Below are positions 7,711 through 15,598 of a stretch of 18,641 nt of DNA, in pieces. Source of the DNA: Fimenecus sp051881335 (GTDB taxonomy: Bacteria > Bacillota > Clostridia > Oscillospirales > Acutalibacteraceae); assembly GCA_051881335.1 (NCBI GenBank), contig JBJEPR010000099.1, forward strand, positions 1 to 18,641. Reading direction: 5' to 3'. The notes beneath the pieces are model-generated. The model was not told the origin of the DNA and searched no databases. It worked only from the letters and a program-made list of their open reading frames with translations. Position 1 is the stretch's first letter; each line of letters starts with the position of its first letter. The position numbers and the translations under genes are program-made.

Positions 7711-9021
7711 TTACAAATCTGCTGGTCCGCGCGTATTTTTTACCGCATCTTGCACAATACACCGAACATACATTTTTGTGCTTCCCAAATCATGTGCACG
7801 ATTTGCCAAAGAGCGCGCTTGAAGTTGCAATTCAGTTCTTTTTTCGGCGTCCAAAATCAGTGTTTCTAATTTGCTTTGTAAATCCGTCAAGTCACCGACC
7901 ACGCAAGAAACCTCTTGAATATGATCAATCGATGCAAGCGCCAAAGGTCCGATTGCTAAAATACATTTGCCTGCGCCTAAATAATCGGCTATTTTTGTTG
8001 AAATCGACCCCCAGGTTCTGCGGATATTTTCTTGTTCAAAAGATTCGACATGTACCGCAATATCTGCATTTTGCAACAGAGCGTAGTATTCCTGCCCGTG
8101 CACCCAGCCTTTATAGATACAGCCGTTTTCAATGGACAATGCTTTATGCGTATCGGGATCCATATCAGAAGAATACACCTCTAAAATTGCCTTTTGCCCG
8201 CCGGAATTGATTTTTTGAATCGTCAATCCCAGTTGTTTTAACAGTTGCCATCTGCCGAGCCCCAGATTGCCGAAATAACGGATGGTTACAAGAGAATTTT
8301 GATCTTGCGTTTTATATGGCAAGCAGGTATATATTGCAGCAGCGGGGGTATAAACGGTTGCCGTAGGCCCCTCGAATTGCAGTTGCGCTTTGAAATACGC
8401 CGTAATCTTTTCAGAGCACCCGATAACCGCACAAAGGCTTTTTTTAATATCTGCATACAGATTTTTTCTCTTTTTGTAATACAGTTTTCGTAAAAAATTA
8501 CGGCTGTCTTCGGGATCGTTATAATAATCATCTGTGATATAAAGAATGATTTTGCAGTTTGTGGCTTTGGCTATCGAACGAAGTGCTTTTATCGCCCCGT
8601 TGGTATCCTGCATAATTGCAAAAATCACATCGGGTTTTTCTTGCTGCAACCACATTTTTAATTTAGCATTATCCCAATGGGTTATGCTCCAAACACATTC
8701 TCTTGCTAAACGCACAAAAATAGTTCGCTTGTTTTTGGTCAGTTTTAGTGCATTTCGCTCCGTCTTATTCCGCACAGTTCCTACAGCCGCAGGTACAACC
8801 GTACCGCCGCAACGATTTTTCAAAAGGCCGAAACAACTTTTCAACATTTGTTTTTCACAAATCTGATAGTAGGATTCGCACATATCAATGTTCGGTTTTT
8901 CGGGGCTGAAATACAACTGTGCCAATTCATTTTTGGCAAATCCCGAAAACAGGGTTTGCAGGGTTTTCCCACTGTTTGTGTCCGTTCTAATCGGTACACC
9001 GCTCAATATTAAAACTTTCAT
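7711..9021 (-). CDS. GT-B fold glycosyltransferase (GT4-like)
   Basis: The protein has 436 residues from the ATG at 9019-9021. This start is chosen over the frame's first ATG at 9105 because GGAG lies 5 bases upstream, the protein then opens with the typical first strand MKVLILSGVPIRTDTNSGK, and the longer form would run 70 bases into the preceding gene. Features include a glycine/serine-rich loop near residues 14-19, IRYFGNLGLGRW (247-258) opening the C-terminal domain, and STKIADYLGAGKCILAIG (341-358), the donor-binding region in which Asp346 stands where many relatives have Glu. The match to characterised families is weaker than for the other GT-B gene, so the fold call is firmer than the GT4 assignment. 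It starts 11 bases after the stop of the GT2 gene upstream. Confidence 0.82.
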   Translation of the reverse strand: MKVLILSGVPIRTDTNSGKTLQTLFSGFAKNELAQLYFSPEKPNIDMCESYYQICEKQMLKSCFGLLKNRCGGTVVPAAVGTVRNKTERNALKLTKNKRTIFVRLARECVWSITHWDNAKLKMWLQQEKPDVIFAIMQDTNGAIKALRSIAKATNCKIILYITDDYYNDPEDSRNFLRKLYYKKRKNLYADIKKSLCAVIGCSEKITAYFKAQLQFEGPTATVYTPAAAIYTCLPYKTQDQNSLVTIRYFGNLGLGRWQLLKQLGLTIQKINSGGQKAILEVYSSDMDPDTHKALSIENGCIYKGWVHGQEYYALLQNADIAVHVESFEQENIRRTWGSISTKIADYLGAGKCILAIGPLALASIDHIQEVSCVVGDLTDLQSKLETLILDAEKRTELQLQARSLANRAHDLGSTKMYVRCIVQDAVKNTRGPADL

Positions 9022-9032
9022 TGTATCTCCGT

Positions 9033-10049
9033 TCAAACGCTGTTGTCCACAATGCGTTTTCGCCTTAGCGTATCTAAATTCTTCATAAGCCGCGGCGAAA
9101 TACAACCGCCGAGCAACATCAGTTTTCTATATACCGAGACCTCTTTACTGCGCAACAATTTAAAAATCGAACGGCGTATATAGTGCAGCCACCTGTTATA
9201 TGTATCACGGTATTCCCGCTTCGCATGGTTTGCCTCAATCCTTGTAAGTGCGCCTAAGCAAAATAAAGATTTATGCAAAAGCAACATAGTATCTACCTTC
9301 GGGTTAGTAATCGTTAACGCTTCGCCAATTTGCGTTAACGCGTTTTCCCCGTTATACAACTTTTGAATATCAAATTTTGAGGTAGCTGACGATGCATTGT
9401 TACGGCGATAATAATACACTTTCCGATTCCCGACACCGACCACGCGAGCAGTCTGTGCGGCTTGCGTAATAAAAGACAAACCCTCTCCGTAAAACAGATT
9501 AGTGGAAAAAGACAAATGATTTTCTGTAATGAAACTGCGTTTGAAAATTTTATTCCAACAGCCTACAACAACCTGCGGTGACAAAAGCAATGCCGTTGCA
9601 TCGGCTGGGGACAATATTTCCGTCTTCTCTTTTTCGGTCTGCGCCTCATTTTTGGATGTAAAACAAAGTTTAGACAAACAAAATTCCGCTTGGGTTTTTT
9701 CCGCTAACGAAAGCATATATTCCACACAGTCCGCGGCAATATAATCATCACCGTCAACAAACATTAAATATTCACCGATCGCCATTTCCATCCCGCTGTT
9801 TCGCGCCGCACTCACACCTGCATTTGTCTGATGTATAACGCGTATTCTGGTATCGCGTGCTTGGAGTGTGTCCGCTATGCTACCGGAAGAATCTTCGGAA
9901 CCGTCATCCACAAGAATGATTTCAATATTTTGATATGTTTGCGCTAAAACAGAATACACACAAGCTTCCAAGTATTTTTCAACATTATACACGGGAATAA
10001 TTATGGAAACTAAACATTCCTGCATATTCATTTCATAAAAATCTGTCAT
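9033..10049 (-). CDS. GT2-family glycosyltransferase
   Basis: The protein has 338 residues. GT-A motifs are clear: LVSIIIPVYNVEKYL (13-27), LVDDGSEDSS (46-55), NAGVSAARNSG (76-86) and FVDGDDY (97-103), with the DxD metal site. The central GEGLSFI motif corresponds to the acceptor-side ED position of relatives (GED) and has Gly-Leu after Glu instead of Asp. The C-terminal tail is strongly basic. The first ATG (10047-10049) overlaps the stop of the upstream pyruvyl transferase gene by 4 bases (ATGA) and has only a weak GGTG site, so translation is probably coupled; ATG codons 7 and 9 are alternatives. The sugar donor cannot be assigned. Confidence 0.92.
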   Translation of the reverse strand: MTDFYEMNMQECLVSIIIPVYNVEKYLEACVYSVLAQTYQNIEIILVDDGSEDSSGSIADTLQARDTRIRVIHQTNAGVSAARNSGMEMAIGEYLMFVDGDDYIAADCVEYMLSLAEKTQAEFCLSKLCFTSKNEAQTEKEKTEILSPADATALLLSPQVVVGCWNKIFKRSFITENHLSFSTNLFYGEGLSFITQAAQTARVVGVGNRKVYYYRRNNASSATSKFDIQKLYNGENALTQIGEALTITNPKVDTMLLLHKSLFCLGALTRIEANHAKREYRDTYNRWLHYIRRSIFKLLRSKEVSVYRKLMLLGGCISPRLMKNLDTLRRKRIVDNSV

Positions 10050-11209
10050 TTTAACACCGTAATTTTCGTTTGTTGGGGCTGACCCAAACAGGTTTGTAAA
10101 TACTGCTTGCTTTTCTCTCTTTCATACGAAAGAATCGCATTTGCCGTTTCAAAGGAAATATTCAAAGCATTTGCTGTATTTTGCGGTTCATATCGTTCAG
10201 GCAGTTGTACAAGATTTAATATGGATTCGATACGGGCAGACTGCTTCGAGGCATTCCCGTAATTCCGTTCAAAGGTGTAAAAGGGCACATTGTAATTCAA
10301 GCAAAACGCTGTTCCGTGAAAAGAATCCGTGCAAACAAAACTCGCGTTTTTAACATACGCAACAAATTCGCGCGGACCGGCAGACACTACCGCGTCTTTC
10401 CAAGGCAAATTGTCGAATGTATACGGCAAACCAATCACTTGCAGTCCATACTTTTTACTGATTGCAAGAACTGCTTGCACAGCCCTTTCCGATGGTGCAT
10501 CTAAAAAATAAGCAAATAAATACTTTTCTGCGTGCGATGTATGTAAATTAAGTTTTTCGGTCCATTCCGGCGCAGACAAAACCAATGTAGGATCCAATAA
10601 GACATCTGCCGTATCACCGCTCAGTTCGCGGACAATATCGGCTCCCGATGCTTCCCGAACCGATTTATACGGAATTTGCGAAACATATTTCGCAATTTTC
10701 TTTTTATTATAATCCGGAATCGTTTCCCGCCCAAAACTCGGCGCAAATGCAATCCTTTTTTCAACCGGTGCAAATTGCAAATAATAGAATGGATCTACAT
10801 AGAAAACCGCTGCGTTCCAAATTTGGTCACTTCCACACACGAACGCTGTGTACGCATCACTGTGTGCCATTTTTTTTAACGCGCTGTACGAAACGATTTT
10901 TGGCTGTAAAATCTTCGCCGTAAAAGCATCACATTTGTCTTTCGTTTCCGCAGATAAAGCTTTGCGAATACTTGTTGAATAGTTTTGAAGGTTTTTCGCC
11001 CCGCCTTTGTGCAGCAAAGAACGAACCGCAATTGTTAAGAGTTTTTTTAAGCGCACATCTCGACCGGGTAATAAACTGCCGCGCAATTTAAGTAATTCAG
11101 CGGTGTACCCCATACGATTTAATATGTCTTTTGTGGCATACGCTTGCAATGCGGAACCGTAATTGTACCCTGTATACACAGTCGCAATCCCAATTTTTTT
11201 ATTTTCCAT
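10046..11209 (-). CDS. Polysaccharide pyruvyl transferase family protein
   Basis: The protein has 387 residues and matches the PF04230 family (CsaB/WcaK type). The N terminus has IGIATVYTGYNYGSALQAYA (6-25), followed by FVCGSDQIWN (123-132), AFAPSFG (154-160), SVREASGADI (183-192), VLLDPTLVL (203-211) and TDSFHGTAFCLNYNVPF (294-310). All family landmarks, including the SFHG histidine, are present. Members transfer pyruvate from phosphoenolpyruvate to a sugar as a 4,6- or 3,4-ketal, giving an acidic group; some relatives in this family act differently, so the exact reaction is inferred. AAGGT lies about 8 bases before the ATG at 11207-11209. It sits between two GT2 genes, with a 4-base gap upstream and a 4-base overlap downstream, so it belongs to the repeat-unit assembly set. 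Confidence 0.9.
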   Translation of the reverse strand: MENKKIGIATVYTGYNYGSALQAYATKDILNRMGYTAELLKLRGSLLPGRDVRLKKLLTIAVRSLLHKGGAKNLQNYSTSIRKALSAETKDKCDAFTAKILQPKIVSYSALKKMAHSDAYTAFVCGSDQIWNAAVFYVDPFYYLQFAPVEKRIAFAPSFGRETIPDYNKKKIAKYVSQIPYKSVREASGADIVRELSGDTADVLLDPTLVLSAPEWTEKLNLHTSHAEKYLFAYFLDAPSERAVQAVLAISKKYGLQVIGLPYTFDNLPWKDAVVSAGPREFVAYVKNASFVCTDSFHGTAFCLNYNVPFYTFERNYGNASKQSARIESILNLVQLPERYEPQNTANALNISFETANAILSYEREKSKQYLQTCLGQPQQTKITVLK

Positions 11210-11213
11210 TGTG

Positions 11214-12104
11214 TTACCTTTCCAAGAAAAGCATCTTTACACAAGCAATCGGTGCGCAGAAAAAAGCCTTGCATGCTTGGCAAACAAATGAAAACATATG
11301 TTTTCTGCGCAGTTCGGCAAATGCGAGAACCGCATAATGACGCATTTTTATATATCTTCTGGTTTCGGCATCCACTTTGGCAAAATAAGTTTTTTTATAC
11401 GCATAAAGCACATTTTCGCCGTTAATTTTCCCTTCTCCGCTGGAAAGGCCGCCCTCACCCGTATGAATATAGGCCTTCACATCGCAACCGGGTAGATAGC
11501 CGAATTTCCCATTTCCATCAATTGCTCTTTGCATCAGATAGAATTCATCACCAACATCAATCGGCGCAAAGCCACCGATTTTCCCTAAATACTCCTTTGT
11601 AAACATCATTGTATCGGTGCCGGTCAAATGATATTTCAAGTGATACCGTTGCAGTGCCTGCGGTGAAGTATCTTTTATGTAACTGCGTACACGCCTGTCA
11701 ATGCACCTCTCATGCGCATTAAACAAATTCAAATCCGTTATAGAATAATCATAGCTACCGCTTTCCATAAACGTGACCTGACGCTGTATCTTTTGCGGCA
11801 AATAAATATCATCATCATCTAAAAAAGTGATATACTTGCCATTTGATGCCGCAATACCGATATTTCTTGTCTCGGCAGAGCCTTGATTGGCTTTGTTTAC
11901 AATGCAGTTCAAAACCGCATTGGGATATGTCCGTCGAAAAGATTGAACCACCTGTTCAACTTTTAAATTCCATTCTTCGTTACCGTTATCGTCTACAAGA
12001 ACAATTTCAATGTTCGGATAGTTCTGCTCGGCAAGTGATACAAGTGTTCTTTCAAGGTCACTGTCTCTTCGATATGTAGCCACTACGACGCTTACCTGTA
12101 TCAT
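11214..12104 (-). CDS. GT2-family glycosyltransferase
   Basis: The protein has 296 residues. It opens with IQVSVVVATYRRDSDLERTL, then EIVLVDDNGNEE (33-44) and QGSAETRNIGI (74-84), followed by FLDDDDIY (94-101), which holds the metal-binding acidic cluster. GDEFYLMQRAID near residue 180 is the equivalent of the family's acceptor-side ED motif. The VDDN variant in place of VDDGS is common in GT2 enzymes of capsule loci. The start codon overlaps the sugar transferase stop by 4 bases (ATGA at 12101-12104), indicating coupled translation. Directly following the initiating transferase, it is a fair candidate for adding the second sugar, but gene order alone does not prove this. Confidence 0.92.
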   Translation of the reverse strand: MIQVSVVVATYRRDSDLERTLVSLAEQNYPNIEIVLVDDNGNEEWNLKVEQVVQSFRRTYPNAVLNCIVNKANQGSAETRNIGIAASNGKYITFLDDDDIYLPQKIQRQVTFMESGSYDYSITDLNLFNAHERCIDRRVRSYIKDTSPQALQRYHLKYHLTGTDTMMFTKEYLGKIGGFAPIDVGDEFYLMQRAIDGNGKFGYLPGCDVKAYIHTGEGGLSSGEGKINGENVLYAYKKTYFAKVDAETRRYIKMRHYAVLAFAELRRKHMFSFVCQACKAFFCAPIACVKMLFLER

Positions 12105-12763
12105 TTCAAAACTTCCTCTTCTGCGCTTTCTTCTTCGGAATCATTTTGCTGCACCGTCGCAGACCCTTCCACAACGCCGTCCGCCTTCAATACCGACAGA
12201 ATCGTACCGAAAAAGCAACGGCAATCCATAATGAATCCTTTAAAATGCCCTGCGTTCAACTGCGAAGCATACTCCCCATCAAATTGCGCCTTTATCGGAA
12301 TGGACAACTCATCTCTGCCATTGATTTGCGCCCACCCGGTAAGCCCGGGTTTAACATCATTCGCACCGTATTTGTCGCGTTCGGCAATCAAATCCTCTTG
12401 GCACCACAAGGCAGGCCTTGGACCGCAAAAACTCATAGAAGACATAAATATATTAAAAAGCTGCGGTAATTCATCAATAGAGGCCTTCCGCATAAAGCGC
12501 TGCCACTTGCTGAGCGCATCTTGCTCCGCAAACATATGTGTGGGTATATCTTTGGAAACCGTTGTGGGCATACTGCGGAATTTCAAAATCGTAAATGTTT
12601 TTTTATGTATTCCAATCCGTTTTTGTTTAAACAATACCGGGCCGGGCGAATCAATTTTTATAATTACCGCAACAATAAGCATCGGAATTGCCAAAACGAC
12701 AATCGCAATACTTGAAAGCACAATATCTATTAAACGCTTCACAAAATGTTTATACATATACAT
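12101..12763 (-). CDS. Undecaprenyl-phosphate sugar-1-phosphate transferase (initiating enzyme)
   Basis: The protein has 220 residues from the ATG at 12761-12763. This start is preferred to the ATG at 12790 because AGGAGA lies only 4 bases upstream and the longer form would overlap the previous gene. It has the small catalytic form of the bacterial sugar transferase family (PF02397, PglC/EpsL/CapM-like): one membrane hairpin at residues about 14-36, KRLID (9-13), DSPGPVLFKQKRIG (38-51) with the catalytic Asp-Ser-Pro region, KFRSM (61-65), SIDELPQLFN (95-104), CGPRP (113-117) and KPGLTGWAQINGR (138-150). The large N-terminal membrane domain of WcaJ/WbaP is absent. It starts repeat-unit synthesis by moving a sugar-1-phosphate to undecaprenyl phosphate; the sugar is unknown. 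The last 14 residues are an unusually acidic tail (DSEEESAEEEVLK). Confidence 0.94.
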   Translation of the reverse strand: MYMYKHFVKRLIDIVLSSIAIVVLAIPMLIVAVIIKIDSPGPVLFKQKRIGIHKKTFTILKFRSMPTTVSKDIPTHMFAEQDALSKWQRFMRKASIDELPQLFNIFMSSMSFCGPRPALWCQEDLIAERDKYGANDVKPGLTGWAQINGRDELSIPIKAQFDGEYASQLNAGHFKGFIMDCRCFFGTILSVLKADGVVEGSATVQQNDSEEESAEEEVLK

Positions 12764-12771
12764 GTATTCTC

Positions 12772-13959
12772 CTAATTTGATTTGCGCCAAACCATTTTGT
12801 CCACCACACTCGTATAGGATTGAATGAGTTTGACAACCTTTGACGATACATTTTCATCGGTGTAATCGGGCACGGGAATTCCATAATCTCCGTTTTTATT
12901 CATTTCCACAGCCGTATCAATGGCTTGTAAAAGCGATTTTTCATCAATCCCCGCAAGCACAAAGCAGGCTTTGTCAAGCGCCTCAGGGCGTTCGGTGGAA
13001 GTACGGATACAAACTGCCGGGAAGGGCTTTCCTATGCTTGTAAAATACGAGCTTTCCTCAGGAAGTGTTCCCGAGTCCGACACCACGGCAAAGGCGTTCA
13101 TTTGCAGACAGTTATAATCGTGGAAGCCCAAAGGCTCGTGCTGAATTACACGGCTATCAAGCTGAAAACCGCTTTCCGCCAGGCGTTTTTTACTGCGCGG
13201 GTGGCAGGAATATAAAATCGGCATATTGTATTTTTCCGCCGTTTTGTTTATAGCGTTAAATAGGGAAAAGAAGTTCTTTTCCGTGTCAATATTCTCCTCT
13301 CGGTGGGCGGAAAGCAAGATATATTTGCCTTTTTCGAGGCCCAGACGTGTATGAATATCGGAATTTTCAATTTCCGTGAGATTATTGTGCAGTACTTCTG
13401 CCATCGGCGAACCCGTCACATAGGTACGCTCTTTGGGCAGTCCGCAATCAGCAAGATAGCGGCGTGCGTGCTCAGAATACGCCAAATTAACATCGGAAAT
13501 GATATCCACGATACGGCGGTTGGTCTCCTCGGGCAGGCACTCGTCTTTACAGCGGTTTCCTGCCTCCATATGGAAAATCGGGATGTGTAACCGTTTTGCA
13601 GGGATTGCCGAAAGGCAGGAATTTGTATCCCCTAATATGAGCAGTGCATCGGGCTTAACTTGTATCATCAGTTTGTAAGAACAGTTGATGATATTCCCAA
13701 CCGTGGCACCGAGGTCATCACCGACGGCGTCCATATACACTTCCGGCGCTTCCAGTTTTAAATCCTTAAAGAACACGCCGTTGAGGTTGTAATCGTAATT
13801 TTGCCCCGTGTGCGCCAAAATACAGTCAAAATATGTACGGCATTTATTGATAACCGCCGCCAGACGGATAATTTCAGGGCGCGTACCCACGATAATCAAC
13901 AATTTTAACTTACCGTTGTTTTGAAATTGCACATCACTGTAATCTGTTCGTATACCCAT
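12772..13959 (-). CDS. capG: UDP-GlcNAc 2-epimerase family, CapG/WbjD-like (last step to UDP-L-FucNAc)
   Basis: The protein has 395 residues with the non-hydrolysing 2-epimerase fold: VGTRPEIIR (24-32), GDTNS (110-114), HMEAGNR (130-136), ETNRR (145-149), SAHREENID (217-225), SCHPR (251-255), SDSGTLPEE (294-302) and RTSTERPE (319-326). Generic WecB/MnaA is possible by fold. The neighbours CapE and CapF, and the HMEAGNRCKDECLPEE variant, point instead to the CapG branch, which epimerises UDP-N-acetyl-L-pneumosamine at C2 to UDP-N-acetyl-L-fucosamine. It acts in the cytoplasm. The ATG at 13957-13959 shares one base with the stop of the VanZ gene (TAATG), with AGGT about 9 bases upstream, so coupling to VanZ is likely. 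A 16-residue extension precedes the first strand. Confidence 0.9.
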   Translation of the reverse strand: MGIRTDYSDVQFQNNGKLKLLIIVGTRPEIIRLAAVINKCRTYFDCILAHTGQNYDYNLNGVFFKDLKLEAPEVYMDAVGDDLGATVGNIINCSYKLMIQVKPDALLILGDTNSCLSAIPAKRLHIPIFHMEAGNRCKDECLPEETNRRIVDIISDVNLAYSEHARRYLADCGLPKERTYVTGSPMAEVLHNNLTEIENSDIHTRLGLEKGKYILLSAHREENIDTEKNFFSLFNAINKTAEKYNMPILYSCHPRSKKRLAESGFQLDSRVIQHEPLGFHDYNCLQMNAFAVVSDSGTLPEESSYFTSIGKPFPAVCIRTSTERPEALDKACFVLAGIDEKSLLQAIDTAVEMNKNGDYGIPVPDYTDENVSSKVVKLIQSYTSVVDKMVWRKSN

Positions 13960-14447
13960 TATACATCAACCTGCTTTCTTTTTTGCGCAGCTTTACACAC
14001 AGCGCACACAATTAAATATAAAATTAAAAACAAAAGCATCGCAACTGCACCGCCGCTGAAATCCAAAAGGATATCTTGTACGCGCGGACCACGCCCTGAC
14101 AGAATTTGTATGGACTCATCGGCAACCGCAGTACACAGCACAATCGACAGCACATTCCAAACGCTATACAACTTTCGTGTTTTCAAAATCACGAAAAACA
14201 GTAACGAAAGTTCTGTGCCCAGCACGAAGAACTCTACCGCGTGCGCCGCCTTACGAATATATGCCGAAAGAGAACTCCAGCCATCCGGTGCTTCGCCGCC
14301 GTTTGGGGATATAGACGCTATCGTTTCCGCTACATTTGCTGACGCCTTTTGTGATTCCGGCACGGGTTGGGCGGAATTATAGAAGATAAACGCCACTGTC
14401 AGTAAGATACAAAACAAACACAGACAGACGCCGATTTTTCGCTTCAT
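13959..14447 (-). CDS. VanZ-family membrane protein
   Basis: The protein has 162 residues and four hydrophobic segments at about 6-23, 70-89, 94-110 and 130-151. VanZ family (PF04892) motifs are present: FYNSAQP after the first helix, IRKAAHAVEFFVLG (64-77), and DESIQILSGRGPRVQDILLD (110-129). Polar residues at His69, Asp110/Glu111, Gln114 and Asp125 sit at or near membrane edges. The family is named for low-level teicoplanin resistance in the VanA cluster; its biochemical role is not known to me. The gene sits inside the FucNAc cassette, 4 bases after capF and overlapping capG by 1 base, so it is co-transcribed and probably coupled. A polysaccharide-related job is inferred from position only. 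Confidence 0.9.
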   Translation of the reverse strand: MKRKIGVCLCLFCILLTVAFIFYNSAQPVPESQKASANVAETIASISPNGGEAPDGWSSLSAYIRKAAHAVEFFVLGTELSLLFFVILKTRKLYSVWNVLSIVLCTAVADESIQILSGRGPRVQDILLDFSGGAVAMLLFLILYLIVCAVCKAAQKRKQVDV

Positions 14448-14451
14448 CGCA

Positions 14452-15597
14452 TTACACTTCCAAAAAATATGTATCGGGTTTTTCGGGGTTAAAGCACTCG
14501 TTACACCACATAAAGGTGACCATATCCGTGTCGCCTAAGTTTTCAATATTATGGGTATACCCTACGGGAATATCCACAACCTCTAACTTGTCGCCCGAAA
14601 CGAAGTATTCCAACACCTCGTCGCTGTCGATTTTGCGGAAACGAATAACGCCCTTACCGCTGACAACCAAGAATTTTTCATTTTTCGTATGATGCCAATG
14701 CTGTCCTTTCGTAATACCTGGTTTTGAAATATTCACGGAAAACTGCCCATAATTCGGTGTACGCAAAATTTCGGTAAAAGAGCCTCTTTCGTCAACATTC
14801 ATTTTTAAGGGATAGGAAAACTTGTCCTTCGGCAAATAGGAAAGATAGGTGCTGTATAATTTCTTGGAAAAACTACCGTCTGTCATATCGGGTACTTGCT
14901 TTGTTTCACGGCTTTCTTTAAAAGAATAAAGCAAATCCGCAATTTCGCCCAATGTGATTTTATGTTCTGTCGGCACACGGCAAAATGCGCCGTCACGAGT
15001 TTCGTGCCCGCAAAGGGCAGAAAGCATTTCCTGCACCAAATCGTCAATATACACAAGCGTCATTTCGTGGTTTCTATCATTGACGGTAATCGGTAAATCG
15101 TGCGCTATATTGTGGCAAAAGGTTGCCACGGCACTGTTGTAATTCGGGCGGCACCATTTGCCGAACAAATTGGGGAACCGATAAACAAGCACTTTCGCGC
15201 CCGTTTCTTCGGCGTAACGAAAGAACAAGTCTTCCCCTGCTTTTTTGCTTTTACCGTAGGGGTTCTCGAGCACCGCCTGTGTGGAAGAAGAAAGCATAAC
15301 AGGGCAAGTGTTGCCGTGTTTTTTCAAAGTTTCCAACAATTTTGAAGCAAAGCCGAAATTGCCCTCTGCAAATTCCGCTTCGTTCTGCGGACGATTGACG
15401 CCGGCCAAATTGAATACAAAGTCACAATCCGCGCAAAAGACATCTAACAGGGATTTTTCTGTTCCAATATCAAATTCGCAAATTTCAAGGTCGGCGGGTA
15501 AGGCGGTGGTTTTGTCTTTTCCGTCTTTGATATTTTGCAAAGCAGCAACCAAATTTTTGCCCACAAAGCCTTTTGCGCCGGTTACAAGTACCTTCAT
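14452..15597 (-). CDS. capF: CapF/WbjC-like bifunctional SDR-cupin enzyme of UDP-L-FucNAc synthesis
   Basis: The protein has 381 residues in two domains. Residues 1 to about 255 form a short-chain dehydrogenase domain with the nucleotide loop GAKGFVG (7-13), LSSSTQ (102-107) and the catalytic YGKSK (Tyr114, Lys118). Residues about 265-381 form a cupin with GQHWHHTKNEKF (298-309; candidate metal ligands His300, His302, Glu307) and GYTHN (His349). This SDR plus C-terminal cupin layout is diagnostic of CapF of Staphylococcus aureus and WbjC of Pseudomonas. In those enzymes the cupin epimerises at C3 and the SDR domain reduces C4 with NADPH, giving UDP-N-acetyl-L-talosamine-type (pneumosamine) intermediates for CapG. 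GGGAG lies about 8 bases before the ATG at 15595-15597, one base after the capE stop. Confidence 0.94.
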   Translation of the reverse strand: MKVLVTGAKGFVGKNLVAALQNIKDGKDKTTALPADLEICEFDIGTEKSLLDVFCADCDFVFNLAGVNRPQNEAEFAEGNFGFASKLLETLKKHGNTCPVMLSSSTQAVLENPYGKSKKAGEDLFFRYAEETGAKVLVYRFPNLFGKWCRPNYNSAVATFCHNIAHDLPITVNDRNHEMTLVYIDDLVQEMLSALCGHETRDGAFCRVPTEHKITLGEIADLLYSFKESRETKQVPDMTDGSFSKKLYSTYLSYLPKDKFSYPLKMNVDERGSFTEILRTPNYGQFSVNISKPGITKGQHWHHTKNEKFLVVSGKGVIRFRKIDSDEVLEYFVSGDKLEVVDIPVGYTHNIENLGDTDMVTFMWCNECFNPEKPDTYFLEV

Positions 15598-15598
15598 A

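Noticed and set aside
7593..8210. Plus-strand open frame of 205 codons opposite glycosyltransferase genes
   Set aside because: It is antisense to two well-supported genes and spans their junction, with no family motif and no ribosome binding site that I could see.
9022..9105. Longer N terminus (start at 9105) for the GT-B gene at 7711-9021
   Set aside because: It would overlap the preceding GT2 gene by about 70 bases and adds residues that do not look like a GT-B start; the ATG at 9021 has GGAG at the right distance and a typical first strand.
12764..12790. Longer N terminus (start at 12790) for the sugar transferase
   Set aside because: The internal ATG at 12763 has an excellent AGGAGA site and follows the capG stop neatly; the extra nine codons lie inside capG.
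12231..12827. Plus-strand open frame of 198 codons opposite the sugar transferase
   Set aside because: It lies wholly antisense to a gene with clear motifs, has no recognisable protein features and no promoter; it is a shadow frame.
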